NCBI RefSeq assembly: GCF_007858185.1 | Contig: NZ_VFES01000001.1 | Location: forward strand, 620,001 to 684,000 | Direction of reading: 5' to 3' | DNA: 64,000 nucleotides | Source of the DNA: Pseudomonas grimontii | GTDB lineage: Bacteria; Pseudomonadota; Gammaproteobacteria; Pseudomonadales; Pseudomonadaceae | In this document: positions 34,685 through 44,758 of the stretch, piece by piece | How positions within the stretch are numbered: the stretch's first letter is position 1 | Layout: every line of letters begins with the position of its first letter | The notes under the pieces: generated by a model | What the model was told of the DNA's origin: nothing | The model's input: only the letters and a program-made list of their open reading frames with translations | The model's database searches: none | Position numbers and translations under genes: made by a program

Positions 34685-37387
34685 TCAGATACTCAAGCGC
34701 GATAACGCAACGTTATTTTCCTGATTGACGCTCAACTGTTGGACGATGGCTTCCTGCAAGCGGCGGCACAGCTCCGGGTCGGACAGCGGCTGGTTATCGG
34801 CGTCGGTAATAAAGAACACGTCTTCCACCCGTTCGCCCAAGGTTGCAATCTTGGCATTCTGCAGTGACAAATCGAATTCCAGGAAAATACCGCCGATCCG
34901 TGCCAGCAGGCCTGGCCGGTCCGGGGCGCTGAGCTCCAGCACGGTCACCGGACGCTGCGCGTCATTGGAAATGGTCACCTGGGGCGCAAACGCAAAGTGC
35001 TTGAGCTGGCGCGGTACCCGGCGCTGGATGATCGTCGGGTAGTCATCGGGGTTGCGCAGGGCTTCGGTCAGGCCTTCGCGGATCTTTTTCACCCGGGCCG
35101 GGTTATCGCCGATGGACTCGCCTTCGGTATCCAGCACGATATAAGTATCGAGGGTGAACTGGCTGCTGGAGGTGATAACACGGGCGTCATGGATGTTCAG
35201 GTTGAGCTGGTCCATGGCAGCCACGGTCACGGCGAAGAAGTCGTGCTGGTCGGGCGCATAGATGAAGATCTGCGTGCCGCCTTCGAATTCGCGCTGGGTG
35301 GTTTCCTTGATCAGCACCAGCGGGCCGCCATCGGCCGGCTGCTGCAGGATCGCGTCAGTGTGCCAGGCCACATCGCCGGCGGTGTGGCGCAGGAAGTAGT
35401 CGTCACCCAATTGCGACCACAGTTGCTCGACGTCGTCCGGGTCGTTGCCGCCGCGCACCAGGATGTCCAGGGCGGCGCTTTGGGTGCGGCGGATTTGCTC
35501 CTCGCGGTCCACCGGGTTTTCCAGGCCACGGCGCAGCGCGCGCTTGGTCTCGGTGTAGAGCTGGCGCAACAGGCTGGCACGCCAGGAATTCCACAGCGTC
35601 GGGTTGGTGGCGTTGATGTCGGAGACTGTCAGCACGTACAGGTAATCGAGGCGGGTTTCATTGCCGACGATCCCGGCGAAATCGTGGATCACCTGCGGAT
35701 CGGACAAGTCCTTGCGCTGGGCGGTGGTCGACATCACCAGGTGGTTCTGCACCAGCCACACGATCAGGCGGCTGTCCCACAGCGGCAGTTGGTGGCGCTG
35801 GCAGAACGCCTCGGCATCGACCGCGCCGATTTCCGAGTGGTCGCCATGCCGGCCCTTGCCGATGTCGTGGTACAGGCCGGCCAGGTAGATCAACTCCGGC
35901 TTGGGCAGCTTGGCCATGAGCTTGCTGGCCAGCGGGAATTTCTCTGATACCTGGGTGTACTGCAGCTTACGCAAGTGCTTGATCAGGTTCAGGGTGTGGG
36001 CGTCCACGGTGTAGATGTGGAACAGGTCGTGCTGCATCTGCCCGACGATAAAGCCGAACTCCGGCAGGTAGCGCCCGAGGATGCCGTAGCGGTTCATGCG
36101 GCGCAGGTTGCGGTGGATGCCGATCTTGCACTTGAACAGCTCGATAAACAGGCTGGTGTTGCGAATGTCGTTGCGAAAGTCATCGTCGATCAGGTGACGG
36201 TTTTCCCGCAGCAGGCGGATGGTATCGGCGCGTACGCCCTTGATTTCCGGCTGCTGGGCCATCAGCACGAAGATTTCCAGCATGGCGAACGGGGTGCGAC
36301 GGAACACGTTGTCGTTGCGTGCCTCGATATAGCCGTCGTGCAGCTGGAAGCGCGAATTGATCGGCTGCGGCGGTGTTTCGTCTTCGGGGGCCAGGATCAC
36401 TTCTTCGAAGTGCTGGATGATCAGGTCGCTGAGCTGGGCAATGCTCATGACCACCCGGTAGTACTGCTGCATGAAACTTTCGATGCTGGTCTTCGCGTCT
36501 TCGCCGTCAAACCCCAGCAGGGTTGCGATGGAGCGCTGGTGATCGAACAGCAGGCGATCTTCGGAGCGCCCGGCGAGCATGTGCAGGGCGTAGCGCACTT
36601 TCCACAGGAATTCCTGGGACGACGCCAGCAGGGCGTTCTCGCTCTCCACCAGGAAGCCTTCGCCGGCCAGGGCGCGCAGGTTCAGGGTGCCGTATTGGCG
36701 GCGGGCTACCCACAGAATCGTCTGGATGTCGCGCAGCCCGCCCGGCGAGCCTTTGACATTGGGTTCAAGGTTGTATTCGGTGTCGTTGTACTTGTGGTGC
36801 CGGGCCTTCTGTTCGGCACGCTTGGCCAGGAAGAAATCCTTGCTCGGCCACATGTTCGCCGTGCTGGTGACTTCGAGCATGCGCTGGCGCAGGCGCTCGG
36901 GGCCGGCGATGGTGCGGCTTTCCATCAGGTTGGTGATGACGGTGAGGTCGGCGCGGGCCTCTTCGGCGCATTCGTCCACCGAGCGCACGCTCTGGCCGAC
37001 TTCCAGGCCGATGTCCCACAGCAGTGTCAGAAAGCGCTCGATGGAGTCGCGAAAGATCTCATGATCGGCGCTGTCCAGCAGGATCAGCAGATCAATGTCG
37101 GAGTAGGGGTGCAGCTCGCCGCGACCGTAGCCGCCGACCGCCACCAGGGCGATATCGGCGTCTTCGCTCCAGCTGAACTGTTCCCAGGCCTTTTGCAAGA
37201 TGTTATCGACGAACCAGGCGCGGTCCTCGATCAGCCGGCGGATGTCCCGGCCGCTGCGAAAGCGCTCGTCGAGCACCTCACGGGCCTGGCGGATAGCCTT
37301 CTTGAAGGCGGCGATGGGGCTCGCTTTCAGGGCCAGTTCGGCCTGGAACTGGCCACGGTCGAAGAGTTCGGGATCCACCTGGGGCAT
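34685..37387 (-). CDS. glnD: Bifunctional PII uridylyltransferase/uridylyl-removing enzyme
   Basis: 900 residues. GlnD senses glutamine and modifies GlnB/GlnK. Domains in order: nucleotidyltransferase ([19 protein letters not shown], near 95), helical linker, HD hydrolase ([18 protein letters not shown], near 505), and two C-terminal ACT domains ([17 protein letters not shown] and [16 protein letters not shown]). All key motifs look intact. It is flanked by map upstream and dapC downstream on the same strand. Confidence 0.97.
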   Translation of the reverse strand: MPQVDPELFDRGQFQAELALKASPIAAFKKAIRQAREVLDERFRSGRDIRRLIEDRAWFVDNILQKAWEQFSWSEDADIALVAVGGYGRGELHPYSDIDLLILLDSADHEIFRDSIERFLTLLWDIGLEVGQSVRSVDECAEEARADLTVITNLMESRTIAGPERLRQRMLEVTSTANMWPSKDFFLAKRAEQKARHHKYNDTEYNLEPNVKGSPGGLRDIQTILWVARRQYGTLNLRALAGEGFLVESENALLASSQEFLWKVRYALHMLAGRSEDRLLFDHQRSIATLLGFDGEDAKTSIESFMQQYYRVVMSIAQLSDLIIQHFEEVILAPEDETPPQPINSRFQLHDGYIEARNDNVFRRTPFAMLEIFVLMAQQPEIKGVRADTIRLLRENRHLIDDDFRNDIRNTSLFIELFKCKIGIHRNLRRMNRYGILGRYLPEFGFIVGQMQHDLFHIYTVDAHTLNLIKHLRKLQYTQVSEKFPLASKLMAKLPKPELIYLAGLYHDIGKGRHGDHSEIGAVDAEAFCQRHQLPLWDSRLIVWLVQNHLVMSTTAQRKDLSDPQVIHDFAGIVGNETRLDYLYVLTVSDINATNPTLWNSWRASLLRQLYTETKRALRRGLENPVDREEQIRRTQSAALDILVRGGNDPDDVEQLWSQLGDDYFLRHTAGDVAWHTDAILQQPADGGPLVLIKETTQREFEGGTQIFIYAPDQHDFFAVTVAAMDQLNLNIHDARVITSSSQFTLDTYIVLDTEGESIGDNPARVKKIREGLTEALRNPDDYPTIIQRRVPRQLKHFAFAPQVTISNDAQRPVTVLELSAPDRPGLLARIGGIFLEFDLSLQNAKIATLGERVEDVFFITDADNQPLSDPELCRRLQEAIVQQLSVNQENNVALSRLSI

Positions 37388-37452
37388 CGATCGGCTTTCC
37401 TTTCTATCTATCAGTCAGTCACAACACAGTTTGGGAAAACCTTGGCAGCCTT

Positions 37453-38235
37453 TTACGCCGAAATGCGTGGGATTGTGTCGTCGGCGCGCAGGGTGAAGAT
37501 CTCGTAGCCGGTTTCGGTGACCAGCAAGGTGTGTTCCCACTGGGCCGAGAGCTTGCGGTCCTTGGTGATGGCGGTCCAACCGTCGCCCAGCACCTTGGTG
37601 TCGGCCTTGCCCTGGTTGATCATCGGCTCGATGGTAAAGGTCATGCCTGCCTTGAGCTCCATGCCGGTGCCGGCGCGGCCGTAGTGCAGGATCTGTGGTT
37701 CTTCGTGGAACACGGTGCCGATACCGTGGCCGCAGAATTCACGCACCACCGAAAAGCCGTTCTTTTCGGCGTGCTTCTGGATCACCTCGCCGATGTCGCC
37801 CAGGCGGCAGCCAGGCTTGACGATTTCGATGGCCTTGTACATGCATTCCTGGGTGACCTGGGACAGGCGCTCGGCCCAGACCGGCACGGTGCCGACGTGG
37901 AACATGCGGCTGGTGTCGCCGAAGTAGCGGTCCTTGATCACGGTGACGTCGATGTTCAGGGTGTCGCCGTCCTTCAACGGCTTGTCGCCAGGTATTCCGT
38001 GGCAGACCACGTGATTGACTGACGTGCAGATCGACTTGGGGAAGCCCTTGTAGTTCAGCGGCGCAGGAATGGCGCCCTGCACATTGACTATATAGTCGTG
38101 GCAGATCTGGTTCAGGGTTTCCGTGGTAACGCCGGGCTTGACGTGCTCGGCAATCATTTCCAGCACGTCGGCAGCCAGTTTGCCGGCGATGCGCATGCCG
38201 GCGATGTCTTCGGCGGTTTTCAAACTAACGGTCAT
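37453..38235 (-). CDS. map: Methionine aminopeptidase, type I
   Basis: 260 residues. It removes the initiator Met co-translationally. The pita-bread fold metal ligands are in place: D in LNIDVTVIKD, D in YFGDTSRMF, H in GHGIGTVFHEEP, E in FTIEPMIN and E in QWEHTLLVTETGYE. It is divergent from rpsB with a 387-base gap, a common arrangement in gammaproteobacteria. Confidence 0.98.
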   Translation of the reverse strand: MTVSLKTAEDIAGMRIAGKLAADVLEMIAEHVKPGVTTETLNQICHDYIVNVQGAIPAPLNYKGFPKSICTSVNHVVCHGIPGDKPLKDGDTLNIDVTVIKDRYFGDTSRMFHVGTVPVWAERLSQVTQECMYKAIEIVKPGCRLGDIGEVIQKHAEKNGFSVVREFCGHGIGTVFHEEPQILHYGRAGTGMELKAGMTFTIEPMINQGKADTKVLGDGWTAITKDRKLSAQWEHTLLVTETGYEIFTLRADDTIPRISA

Positions 38236-38471
38236 ACAAGCTCTCTCTAGCGCGAAGCGCTGAAATCAATACGGTTTACGGGCGTGCGACAAAAGGTTAC
38301 AGAATTCGCACAAGCCCCAAAAAACGCGATTCTAACAGACGCGGGCGGCAAATCATGAGCCCCTGACGATCGCTTCTCTCTATCAGATGGGGTTATATCG
38401 GCTCTATTCAAAGGGTTGCGTACCCCTCGCTCACACCAAATGTGATTGCGTGTTTCGTTTTTGCCCTTCGT
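38236..38471. other. Non-coding part of the map-rpsB divergent region
   Basis: This stretch holds no open frame I would support. It must carry the map promoter on the minus strand and sequence upstream of the rpsB promoter. I see AT-rich patches (GAATTC and AAAAAACGCGATTC near 38302-38335) but no clear -35/-10 pair for map. Confidence 0.5.
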
Positions 38472-38490
38472 ATGGTATAAAATGCGCCGC
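38472..38490 (+). promoter_or_regulatory. rpsB promoter (extended -10)
   Basis: ATGGTATAAAATGCGCCGC contains -10 TATAAA (38476-38481) preceded by TGG, and a G/C-rich GCGCCGC discriminator typical of stringently controlled ribosomal-protein promoters and conserved upstream of gammaproteobacterial rpsB. No good -35 is seen, in line with an extended -10. Confidence 0.7.
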
Positions 38491-38622
38491 TTTCCGGGGA
38501 TACCCCGAAAAGCTTAAATCCACACACGTGTCGACACGATGACCTGGGTGCCGGGGGGCTTGATGCCGCTGGTTGGTCATTGGGATACGTGGAGGCCAAA
38601 CCCGACTTATTAAGGAACTATC
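38488..38622 (+). promoter_or_regulatory. rpsB leader, probable S2 autoregulatory RNA
   Basis: The predicted transcript has a leader of about 135 bases, long for a simple 5' end. It begins with the hairpin CCGGGGATACCCCG (about 38494-38507) and contains GGTGCCGGGGGGCTTGATGCC and GGATACGTGGAGGCC before the ribosome site AAGGAACT. In E. coli S2 binds such a leader to repress rpsB-tsf, and the element is conserved widely in gammaproteobacteria. The binding site itself is inferred. Confidence 0.55.
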
Positions 38623-39360
38623 ATGTCCCAAGTCAACATGCGCGATATGCTGAAGGCCGGTGTGCACTTCGGTCACCAGACCCGTTACTGGAACCCGAAA
38701 ATGGGTAAATACATTTTCGGCGCGCGTAACAAGATCCACATCATCAACCTTGAAAAAACCCTGCCAATGTTCAACGAAGCTCTGACTTTCGTAGAGCGCC
38801 TGGCCCAGGGCAAAAACAAGATTCTGTTCGTCGGCACCAAGCGTTCCGCTGGCAAGATCGTTGCTGAAGAAGCAGCACGTTGCGGTTCTCCGTACGTCGA
38901 TCACCGCTGGTTGGGCGGCATGCTGACCAACTTCAAAACCATCCGTGCTTCCATCAAGCGTCTGCGTGACCTTGAAGTGCAAGCCGAAGACGGTACTTTC
39001 GCCAAGCTGACCAAGAAAGAAGCGCTGATGCGCACTCGTGACCTGGAAAAGCTCGATCGTTCCCTGGGTGGTATCAAGGACATGGGCGGTCTGCCTGACG
39101 CACTGTTCGTTATCGACGTTGATCACGAGCGCATCGCGATCACCGAAGCCAACAAACTGGGCATCCCTGTTATCGGCGTAGTCGATACCAACAGCAGCCC
39201 GGAAGGCGTTGACTACATCATCCCAGGCAACGATGACGCAATCCGCGCTATCCAGCTGTACATGGGTTCGATGGCTGACGCTGTAATCCGTGGTCGCAAC
39301 CACGTTGCTGGTGGTACCGAGCAGTTCGTTGAAGAAGCTCCGGTAGCCGCAGCTGAGTAA
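38623..39360 (+). CDS. rpsB: 30S ribosomal protein S2
   Basis: 245 residues. Starts [20 protein letters not shown], the canonical S2 N-terminus, with [20 protein letters not shown] and the later [22 protein letters not shown] precedes the ATG. Codon use is strongly biased, as for highly expressed genes. It heads the run rpsB-tsf-pyrH-frr. Confidence 0.99.
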   Translation: MSQVNMRDMLKAGVHFGHQTRYWNPKMGKYIFGARNKIHIINLEKTLPMFNEALTFVERLAQGKNKILFVGTKRSAGKIVAEEAARCGSPYVDHRWLGGMLTNFKTIRASIKRLRDLEVQAEDGTFAKLTKKEALMRTRDLEKLDRSLGGIKDMGGLPDALFVIDVDHERIAITEANKLGIPVIGVVDTNSSPEGVDYIIPGNDDAIRAIQLYMGSMADAVIRGRNHVAGGTEQFVEEAPVAAAE

Positions 39361-39388
39361 TTGACGCCCTGGCGTTGACTCAGTAAGC

Positions 39389-39413
39389 AAAAAGGGGGCT
39401 TGGCCCCCTTTTT
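39389..39413 (+). terminator. Terminator/attenuator between rpsB and tsf
   Basis: AAAAAGGGGGC (39389-39399) and GCCCCCTTTTT (39403-39413) form a perfect 11-bp stem with a 3-base loop and a T-run. It lies 28 bases past the rpsB stop and 150 before tsf, so it probably reduces tsf expression relative to rpsB. Confidence 0.85.
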
Positions 39414-39564
39414 GCCACCTCGAAAACCATTTGTGAGCGCCCACTTGTGGCAGCGCAACATAGCGACTGTAACGTGCAGCGGCTAACAAGGGTGGTTCGG
39501 GAAGAATTGATCCCCCGTTCGATCGGGTGGAATGGTTGAAAACCTATCCAAGAGGAATTTGAAA

Positions 39565-40428
39565 ATGGCAGCAATTACTGCAGCGTTGGTTAAAGAACTG
39601 CGTGAGCGTACCGGCGAAGGCATGATGGATTGCAAGAAAGCCCTGGAAAAGGCTGACGGCGACATTGAAAAAGCCATTGATGACATGCGTGCTTCCGGCG
39701 CCATCAAGGCTGCCAAGAAAGCAGGCAACGTGGCTGCTGAAGGTGCTATCGCTCTGAAAGAAGACGGCAAGTCTGCTGTTCTGCTGGAAGTGAACTCTCA
39801 GACCGACTTCCTGGCCCTGCAGGACGACTTCAAGGCATTTGTTGCTGCCAGCGTTGAAAAAGCGTTTGCCGACAAGCTGACTGACGTCGCTCCGCTGATC
39901 GCCGCTCAAGAAGCTGATCGCCTGGTACTGGTCGGCAAGGTTGGCGAAAACGTCAACATCCGTCGCCTGGTACGCGTTGAAGGTGATGTTGTTGGTGGTT
40001 ACCTGCACGGCAACAAGATCGGCGTTGCAGTTGTCCTGAAGGGCGGCAACGTTGAGCTGGCCAAAGACATCGCTATGCACGTAGCGGCCAGCAACCCAGA
40101 GTTCCTGCTGCCTTCGGAAGTTTCTGCCGAAGCGATCGAGCGTGAAAAAGCTGTGTTCCTGCAGCTGAACGAAGAAAAAATCAAAGGCAAGCCCGAAAAC
40201 ATTGTTGAGAATATGGTCAAGGGCCGTATCAGCAAGTTCCTGGCCGAAGCAAGCCTGGTTGAGCAGGCGTTCGTCAAGAACCCTGAAGTCAAGGTTGGCG
40301 AACTGGCTAAGAAAGCCGGTGCTGAAATCGTTTCCTTCACTTACTTCAAAGTAGGCGAAGGCATCGAGAAGCCGGTCGACAACTTCGCTGAAGAAGTTGC
40401 TGCCCAGCTGGCTGCCGCCAAGCAATAA
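39565..40428 (+). CDS. tsf: Elongation factor Ts
   Basis: 287 residues. EF-Ts exchanges GDP for GTP on EF-Tu. N-terminal UBA-like domain with LVKELRERTGEGMMDCKKAL (8-27), then the TDFL motif in EVNSQTDFLAL (EF-Tu contact). AGAGGA lies 8 bases before the ATG at 39565. It shares the rpsB transcript in part, through the attenuator. Confidence 0.99.
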   Translation: MAAITAALVKELRERTGEGMMDCKKALEKADGDIEKAIDDMRASGAIKAAKKAGNVAAEGAIALKEDGKSAVLLEVNSQTDFLALQDDFKAFVAASVEKAFADKLTDVAPLIAAQEADRLVLVGKVGENVNIRRLVRVEGDVVGGYLHGNKIGVAVVLKGGNVELAKDIAMHVAASNPEFLLPSEVSAEAIEREKAVFLQLNEEKIKGKPENIVENMVKGRISKFLAEASLVEQAFVKNPEVKVGELAKKAGAEIVSFTYFKVGEGIEKPVDNFAEEVAAQLAAAKQ

Positions 40429-40450
40429 GACAGTTTTTAACTGTCGCCCG

Positions 40451-40484
40451 AAAGAGGCTGCCCGCTCACGCGCGCAGCCTCTTT
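40451..40484 (+). terminator. Terminator between tsf and pyrH
   Basis: AAAGAGGCTGC (40451-40461) and GCAGCCTCTTT (40474-40484) form a perfect 11-bp stem with a 12-base loop and a TTTT end, 22 bases past the tsf stop. The 150 bases before pyrH must hold its own promoter; a TAAAAT near 40611 is too close to the ribosome site to be convincing. Confidence 0.8.
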
Positions 40485-40637
40485 TCAAATGGGCAGGCCG
40501 ATTTTATTTGGCTTACCCTCGGAACTGGCTTACAAAGCCGTGTTCCGATGGCGCTGTGAGAGCGTCCAGCTAGAGTGAATGCAAGCCGTAAACGGCTCGC
40601 CAAGAATTTTTAAAATACGCCGCAGGAGAGATTCGCA

Positions 40638-41381
40638 ATGGCTCAGCAGGGCAGTGGTTATCAGGCTCGCTATAAACGCATTCTACTCAAGCTCAGCGGC
40701 GAGGCCCTGATGGGCTCGGAAGAGTTCGGGATCGATCCCAAGGTGCTCGACCGCATGGCGCTGGAAGTCGGCCAGTTGGTCGGGATCGGCGTACAGGTCG
40801 GCCTGGTGATCGGTGGGGGTAACCTGTTCCGCGGCGCGGCACTGAGTGCGGCCGGTATGGATCGGGTCACCGGCGACCACATGGGCATGCTGGCCACTGT
40901 GATGAACGCCCTGGCCATGCGTGACGCCCTGGAGCGTGCCAATATCTCGGCTATCGTGATGTCGGCTATTTCCATGGTGGGCGTGACCGATCACTATGAT
41001 CGTCGCAAAGCCATGCGCCACCTGAACGCCAAAGAGGTGGTGATCTTTGCTGCCGGTACCGGCAACCCGTTCTTTACCACGGACTCGGCTGCTTGCCTGC
41101 GTGCCATCGAGATCGATGCTGACGTGGTGCTCAAGGCGACCAAGGTAGATGGCGTGTACACCGCAGACCCATTCAAAGACCCGCATGCCGAGAAGTTCGA
41201 TCATCTGACCTACGATGAAGTGCTGGATCGCAAGCTGGGTGTGATGGACCTGACGGCTATTTGCCTGTGTCGCGACCATAAGATGCCGCTGCGCGTATTT
41301 AACATGAACAAGCCCGGTGCCCTGCTGAATATCGTACACGGCGGCGCGGAAGGGACTCTGATCGAGGAAGGCCAACAATGA
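40638..41381 (+). CDS. pyrH: UMP kinase
   Basis: 247 residues of amino-acid-kinase fold. It phosphorylates UMP to UDP with ATP. Marks are [14 protein letters not shown] at the N-terminus, [10 protein letters not shown] (phosphate loop) and the [13 protein letters not shown] segment that binds UMP. AGGAGAG precedes the ATG. It overlaps frr by 4 bases (ATGA). Confidence 0.98.
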   Translation: MAQQGSGYQARYKRILLKLSGEALMGSEEFGIDPKVLDRMALEVGQLVGIGVQVGLVIGGGNLFRGAALSAAGMDRVTGDHMGMLATVMNALAMRDALERANISAIVMSAISMVGVTDHYDRRKAMRHLNAKEVVIFAAGTGNPFFTTDSAACLRAIEIDADVVLKATKVDGVYTADPFKDPHAEKFDHLTYDEVLDRKLGVMDLTAICLCRDHKMPLRVFNMNKPGALLNIVHGGAEGTLIEEGQQ

Positions 41382-41935
41382 TCAATGAAATCAAGAAAGA
41401 CGCCCAAGCGCGTATGCAGAAATCCCTGGAGTCTCTGAGCCACGCATTCGGCCAGATTCGTACCGGTAAGGCGCACCCGAGCATCCTGGGGAGCGTGATG
41501 GTGCCTTATTACGGCGCTGATACCCCGCTGAGCGGCGTGGCCAACGTTACCGTAAAAGATTCGCGCACCCTGCAAGTCGTGGCCTTCGAGCGCAACATGC
41601 TCGCAGCAGTCGACAAAGCCATCCAGAGCGCCGGCCTGAACCTCAACCCGACCAACCTGGGCGAGTTGCTGCTGATCTCCATGCCGGCCCTGACTGAGGA
41701 AACCCGTAAGGGCTTCACCAAGCAGGCGCGTAGCGCGGCTGAAGATGCACGCGTTGCGGTGCGCAACATCCGTCGGGATGCCTTGGGTGACCTGAAGAAA
41801 CTGGTCAAGGACAAGGAAATCAGCGAAGACGAAGAGCGTCGTGCCGTCGCTGATATCGATAAACTGACCAAGGACGCCGAGGCCCAGATCACCAAGGCCA
41901 CGGAAGAAAAAGAAAAGGACCTGATGGCCGTATAA
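41378..41935 (+). CDS. frr: Ribosome recycling factor
   Basis: 185 residues, the standard RRF length, with the tRNA-mimicking three-helix bundle and small domain. Typical segments are [14 protein letters not shown] (about 26-39), [16 protein letters not shown] and the C-terminal helix of [21 protein letters not shown]. It works with EF-G to split post-termination ribosomes. Translationally coupled to pyrH by the ATGA overlap. Confidence 0.99.
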   Translation: MINEIKKDAQARMQKSLESLSHAFGQIRTGKAHPSILGSVMVPYYGADTPLSGVANVTVKDSRTLQVVAFERNMLAAVDKAIQSAGLNLNPTNLGELLLISMPALTEETRKGFTKQARSAAEDARVAVRNIRRDALGDLKKLVKDKEISEDEERRAVADIDKLTKDAEAQITKATEEKEKDLMAV

Positions 41936-41952
41936 GGGGTCAGGACGCCTTC

Positions 41953-42708
41953 ATGGAAAAGACCAAGCAGACTGTGCCCTCTGTGGTGCCGCGCCATGTC
42001 GCGATCATCATGGATGGGAATAATCGCTGGGCGAAAAAACGCTTTATGCCGGGTGTCGCCGGGCATAAGGCGGGTGTCGATGCGGTGCGGGCTGTGATTG
42101 AGGTGTGTGCCGAGGCCAAGGTCGAGGTGTTGACCTTGTTCGCCTTCTCCAGTGAAAACTGGCAGCGGCCCGCCGAAGAAGTCAGCGCCTTGATGGACCT
42201 GTTCTTCAAGGCCCTGCGTCGTGAGGCCAGGCGCCTCAACGACAACAACATCAGCCTGCGCATCATCGGCGACCGCTCGCGCTTCCATCCGGAACTACAG
42301 GCGGCCATGCGTGAAGCCGAGGCTATCACGGCTGGCACCAACCGCTTTGTGCTGCAAATCGCAGCCAACTATGGCGGCCAGTGGGATATTGCCCAGGCAG
42401 CGCAGCGACTGGCCCGCGAAGTGCAGGCCGGTCATCTGCGGCCGGACGACATCACGCCTGAATTGCTACAAACCTGTCTGGTGACCGGTGACCTGCCGTT
42501 GCCTGACTTGTGTATCCGTACCGGTGGTGAGCATCGCATCAGCAATTTCCTCTTGTGGCAGTTGGCTTACACCGAGCTGTACTTCTCCGACCTGTTCTGG
42601 CCGGACTTCAAACACGATGCCATGCGCACTGCGCTGGCCGATTTCGCTTCCCGTCAGCGTCGCTTCGGTAAAACGAGTGAGCAGATCGAAGCTGGAGCCC
42701 GGGTTTAA
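41953..42708 (+). CDS. uppS: Undecaprenyl diphosphate synthase
   Basis: 251 residues, cis-prenyltransferase. It builds the C55 lipid carrier from FPP and IPP for peptidoglycan and O-antigen. The catalytic Asp is D21 in IIMDGNNRWAKKR; NYGGQWDI and CIRTGGEHRISNFLLWQLAY carry the substrate-binding residues. It lies 17 bases after frr and abuts cdsA with no gap. Confidence 0.98.
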   Translation: MEKTKQTVPSVVPRHVAIIMDGNNRWAKKRFMPGVAGHKAGVDAVRAVIEVCAEAKVEVLTLFAFSSENWQRPAEEVSALMDLFFKALRREARRLNDNNISLRIIGDRSRFHPELQAAMREAEAITAGTNRFVLQIAANYGGQWDIAQAAQRLAREVQAGHLRPDDITPELLQTCLVTGDLPLPDLCIRTGGEHRISNFLLWQLAYTELYFSDLFWPDFKHDAMRTALADFASRQRRFGKTSEQIEAGARV

Positions 42709-43518
42709 ATGCTTAAACAACGAATCATCACAGCACTGATACTGTTGCCGATTGCCCTGTGCGGGTTTTTCCTGCTGGATGGCTCTGGCTTTGCACTGTT
42801 TATCGGCCTGGTGGTAACCCTGGGTGCCTGGGAGTGGGCGCGATTGGCAGGTTTCAACGCGCAATTACCGCGAGTGGTGTATGCCGTTGTCGTGGCGGTG
42901 CTGCTGTTTCTGATGCACACCCTGTCGAGCATCATCGTACCTTGGGTATTGGGGGCGGCGGTGCTGTGGTGGGCGCTTGCGACCTATCTGGTGTTGACCT
43001 TTCCGCGTAGCAGTGGCCAGTGGTCCAGCGTTGCCAGCAAGTTGGTGATTGGCTTGTTGATCCTGTTGCCGGCCTGGCAAGGGCTGGTGGAGATCAAGAA
43101 TTCGCCGATGGGTAACTGGCTGATCATGGCGGTGATGGTGCTGGTCTGGGGCGCAGACATCGGCGCTTACTTCTCTGGTCGGGCATTCGGCAAGCGCAAG
43201 CTGGCGCCGGCAGTCAGCCCGGGCAAGAGTTGGGAGGGTGTGTATGGCGGCCTGGCGTTGACGCTGGCGATCACTCTTGTGGTGGGCTTGGTGCGCGACT
43301 GGTCGGCGAAGGAAATCTTCCTGGCCCTGCTGGGCACGGCCATCGTCGTATTTATCTCGGTGGTCGGTGACCTCACCGAAAGCATGTTCAAGCGCCAGGC
43401 CGGGATCAAGGACAGCAGCAACCTGCTGCCGGGTCATGGCGGGGTGCTGGATCGTATCGATAGCCTTACCGCTGCCATCCCGATCTTTGCCGTGCTGTTG
43501 TGGATGACCGCTTCGTGA
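42709..43518 (+). CDS. cdsA: Phosphatidate cytidylyltransferase
   Basis: 269 residues with about eight membrane helices. It makes CDP-diacylglycerol from phosphatidate and CTP. The family signature [20 protein letters not shown], then [15 protein letters not shown], sits near the C-terminus with its metal-binding Asp residues. The start ATG follows the uppS stop directly, and the end overlaps the dxr start (GTGA). Confidence 0.98.
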   Translation: MLKQRIITALILLPIALCGFFLLDGSGFALFIGLVVTLGAWEWARLAGFNAQLPRVVYAVVVAVLLFLMHTLSSIIVPWVLGAAVLWWALATYLVLTFPRSSGQWSSVASKLVIGLLILLPAWQGLVEIKNSPMGNWLIMAVMVLVWGADIGAYFSGRAFGKRKLAPAVSPGKSWEGVYGGLALTLAITLVVGLVRDWSAKEIFLALLGTAIVVFISVVGDLTESMFKRQAGIKDSSNLLPGHGGVLDRIDSLTAAIPIFAVLLWMTAS

Positions 43519-44705
43519 GCCGCCTGCAACAAGTGACCGTGCTGGGTGCAACCGGCTCGGTGGGGTTGAGCACGCTGGATGTGATCGCTCGTCACCCTGA
43601 CCGCTATCAAGTGTTTGCCTTGACCGGGTACAGCCGCCTCAGCGAACTGTTGGCGCTGTGCGTGCGCCATGTGCCGCGCTTTGCTGTCGTGCCTGAGCGT
43701 TCGGTTGCACGGAGCCTGCAGGATGATCTGCGGGCTGCCGGGCTGGCCACTCAGGTGCTGGTGGGGGAGGAGGGGTTGTGCCAGGTCTCGGCCGATGCCG
43801 AGGTGGATACGGTGGTGGCCGCGATCGTCGGTGCCGCCGGCTTGCGTCCGACCTTGGCTGCCGTGGATGCGGGCAAGAAAATCCTGCTGGCCAACAAAGA
43901 AGCGCTGGTGATGTCCGGCGCGCTCTTCATGCAGGCGGTGCGCAAGAGCGGTGCCGTGCTGCTGCCCCTCGACAGTGAGCACAATGCAATCTTCCAATGC
44001 ATGCCGGGTGACTTTGCTCGCGGTCTGAGCCAGGTGGGTGTGCGTCGGATTCTGCTGACCGCTTCGGGTGGTCCTTTCCGGCAAACTCCCTTGGCGGAGT
44101 TGGAGCATGTGTCTCCGGATCAGGCGTGCGCTCATCCTAACTGGTCGATGGGCCGCAAGATTTCCGTAGACTCGGCAAGCATGATGAATAAAGGCCTGGA
44201 GTTGATCGAGGCCTGTTGGTTGTTCGATGCGCGACCGGATCAGGTCGAGGTGGTGATTCACCCGCAAAGTGTGATTCATTCACTGGTCGACTATGTGGAT
44301 GGCTCGGTATTGGCCCAATTGGGTAATCCCGATATGCGCACCCCGATCGCCAATGCCCTGGCCTGGCCGGAGCGGATTGATTCCGGCGTAGCGCCATTGG
44401 ATCTGTTTGCAATTGCCCGCCTGGACTTTGAAGCGCCGGACGAGCAGCGTTTTCCTTGCCTGCGTTTGGCGCGTGAGGCGGCGGAGGCGGGTAACAGCGC
44501 ACCGGCGATGCTCAATGCGGCGAATGAAGTGGCCGTGGCGGCGTTTCTCGAACGGCGCATCCGCTTTCCGCAGATCGCGAGTATCATCGAGGACGTCCTG
44601 GGTCTTGAGCCCGTGGTGGCAGTCAGTGACCTCGGGGCGGTATTCGAGGCGGATACCAAGGCACGCGCCTTGGCTGAACAATGGTTGAACCGCAACGCGC
44701 GTTAA
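43515..44705 (+). CDS. dxr: 1-deoxy-D-xylulose 5-phosphate reductoisomerase
   Basis: 396 residues from a GTG at 43515 that overlaps the cdsA TGA by 4 bases; this start gives the family's usual length and N-terminus. It makes MEP in the non-mevalonate pathway with NADPH. The Rossmann motif GATGSVG is at 11-17. [12 protein letters not shown] and [23 protein letters not shown] carry substrate and metal ligands. It supplies isoprenoid precursors to UppS two genes upstream. Confidence 0.98.
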   Translation: MSRLQQVTVLGATGSVGLSTLDVIARHPDRYQVFALTGYSRLSELLALCVRHVPRFAVVPERSVARSLQDDLRAAGLATQVLVGEEGLCQVSADAEVDTVVAAIVGAAGLRPTLAAVDAGKKILLANKEALVMSGALFMQAVRKSGAVLLPLDSEHNAIFQCMPGDFARGLSQVGVRRILLTASGGPFRQTPLAELEHVSPDQACAHPNWSMGRKISVDSASMMNKGLELIEACWLFDARPDQVEVVIHPQSVIHSLVDYVDGSVLAQLGNPDMRTPIANALAWPERIDSGVAPLDLFAIARLDFEAPDEQRFPCLRLAREAAEAGNSAPAMLNAANEVAVAAFLERRIRFPQIASIIEDVLGLEPVVAVSDLGAVFEADTKARALAEQWLNRNAR

Positions 44706-44758
44706 TCTGTGGGCGCGATTGAGCCTTCGGGCACTGGATTGGAATGCGGAGAAATTAG

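Noticed and set aside
40611..40616. TAAAAT as a pyrH -10
   Set aside because: A transcript from it would begin at the ribosome-binding site, leaving no usable leader.
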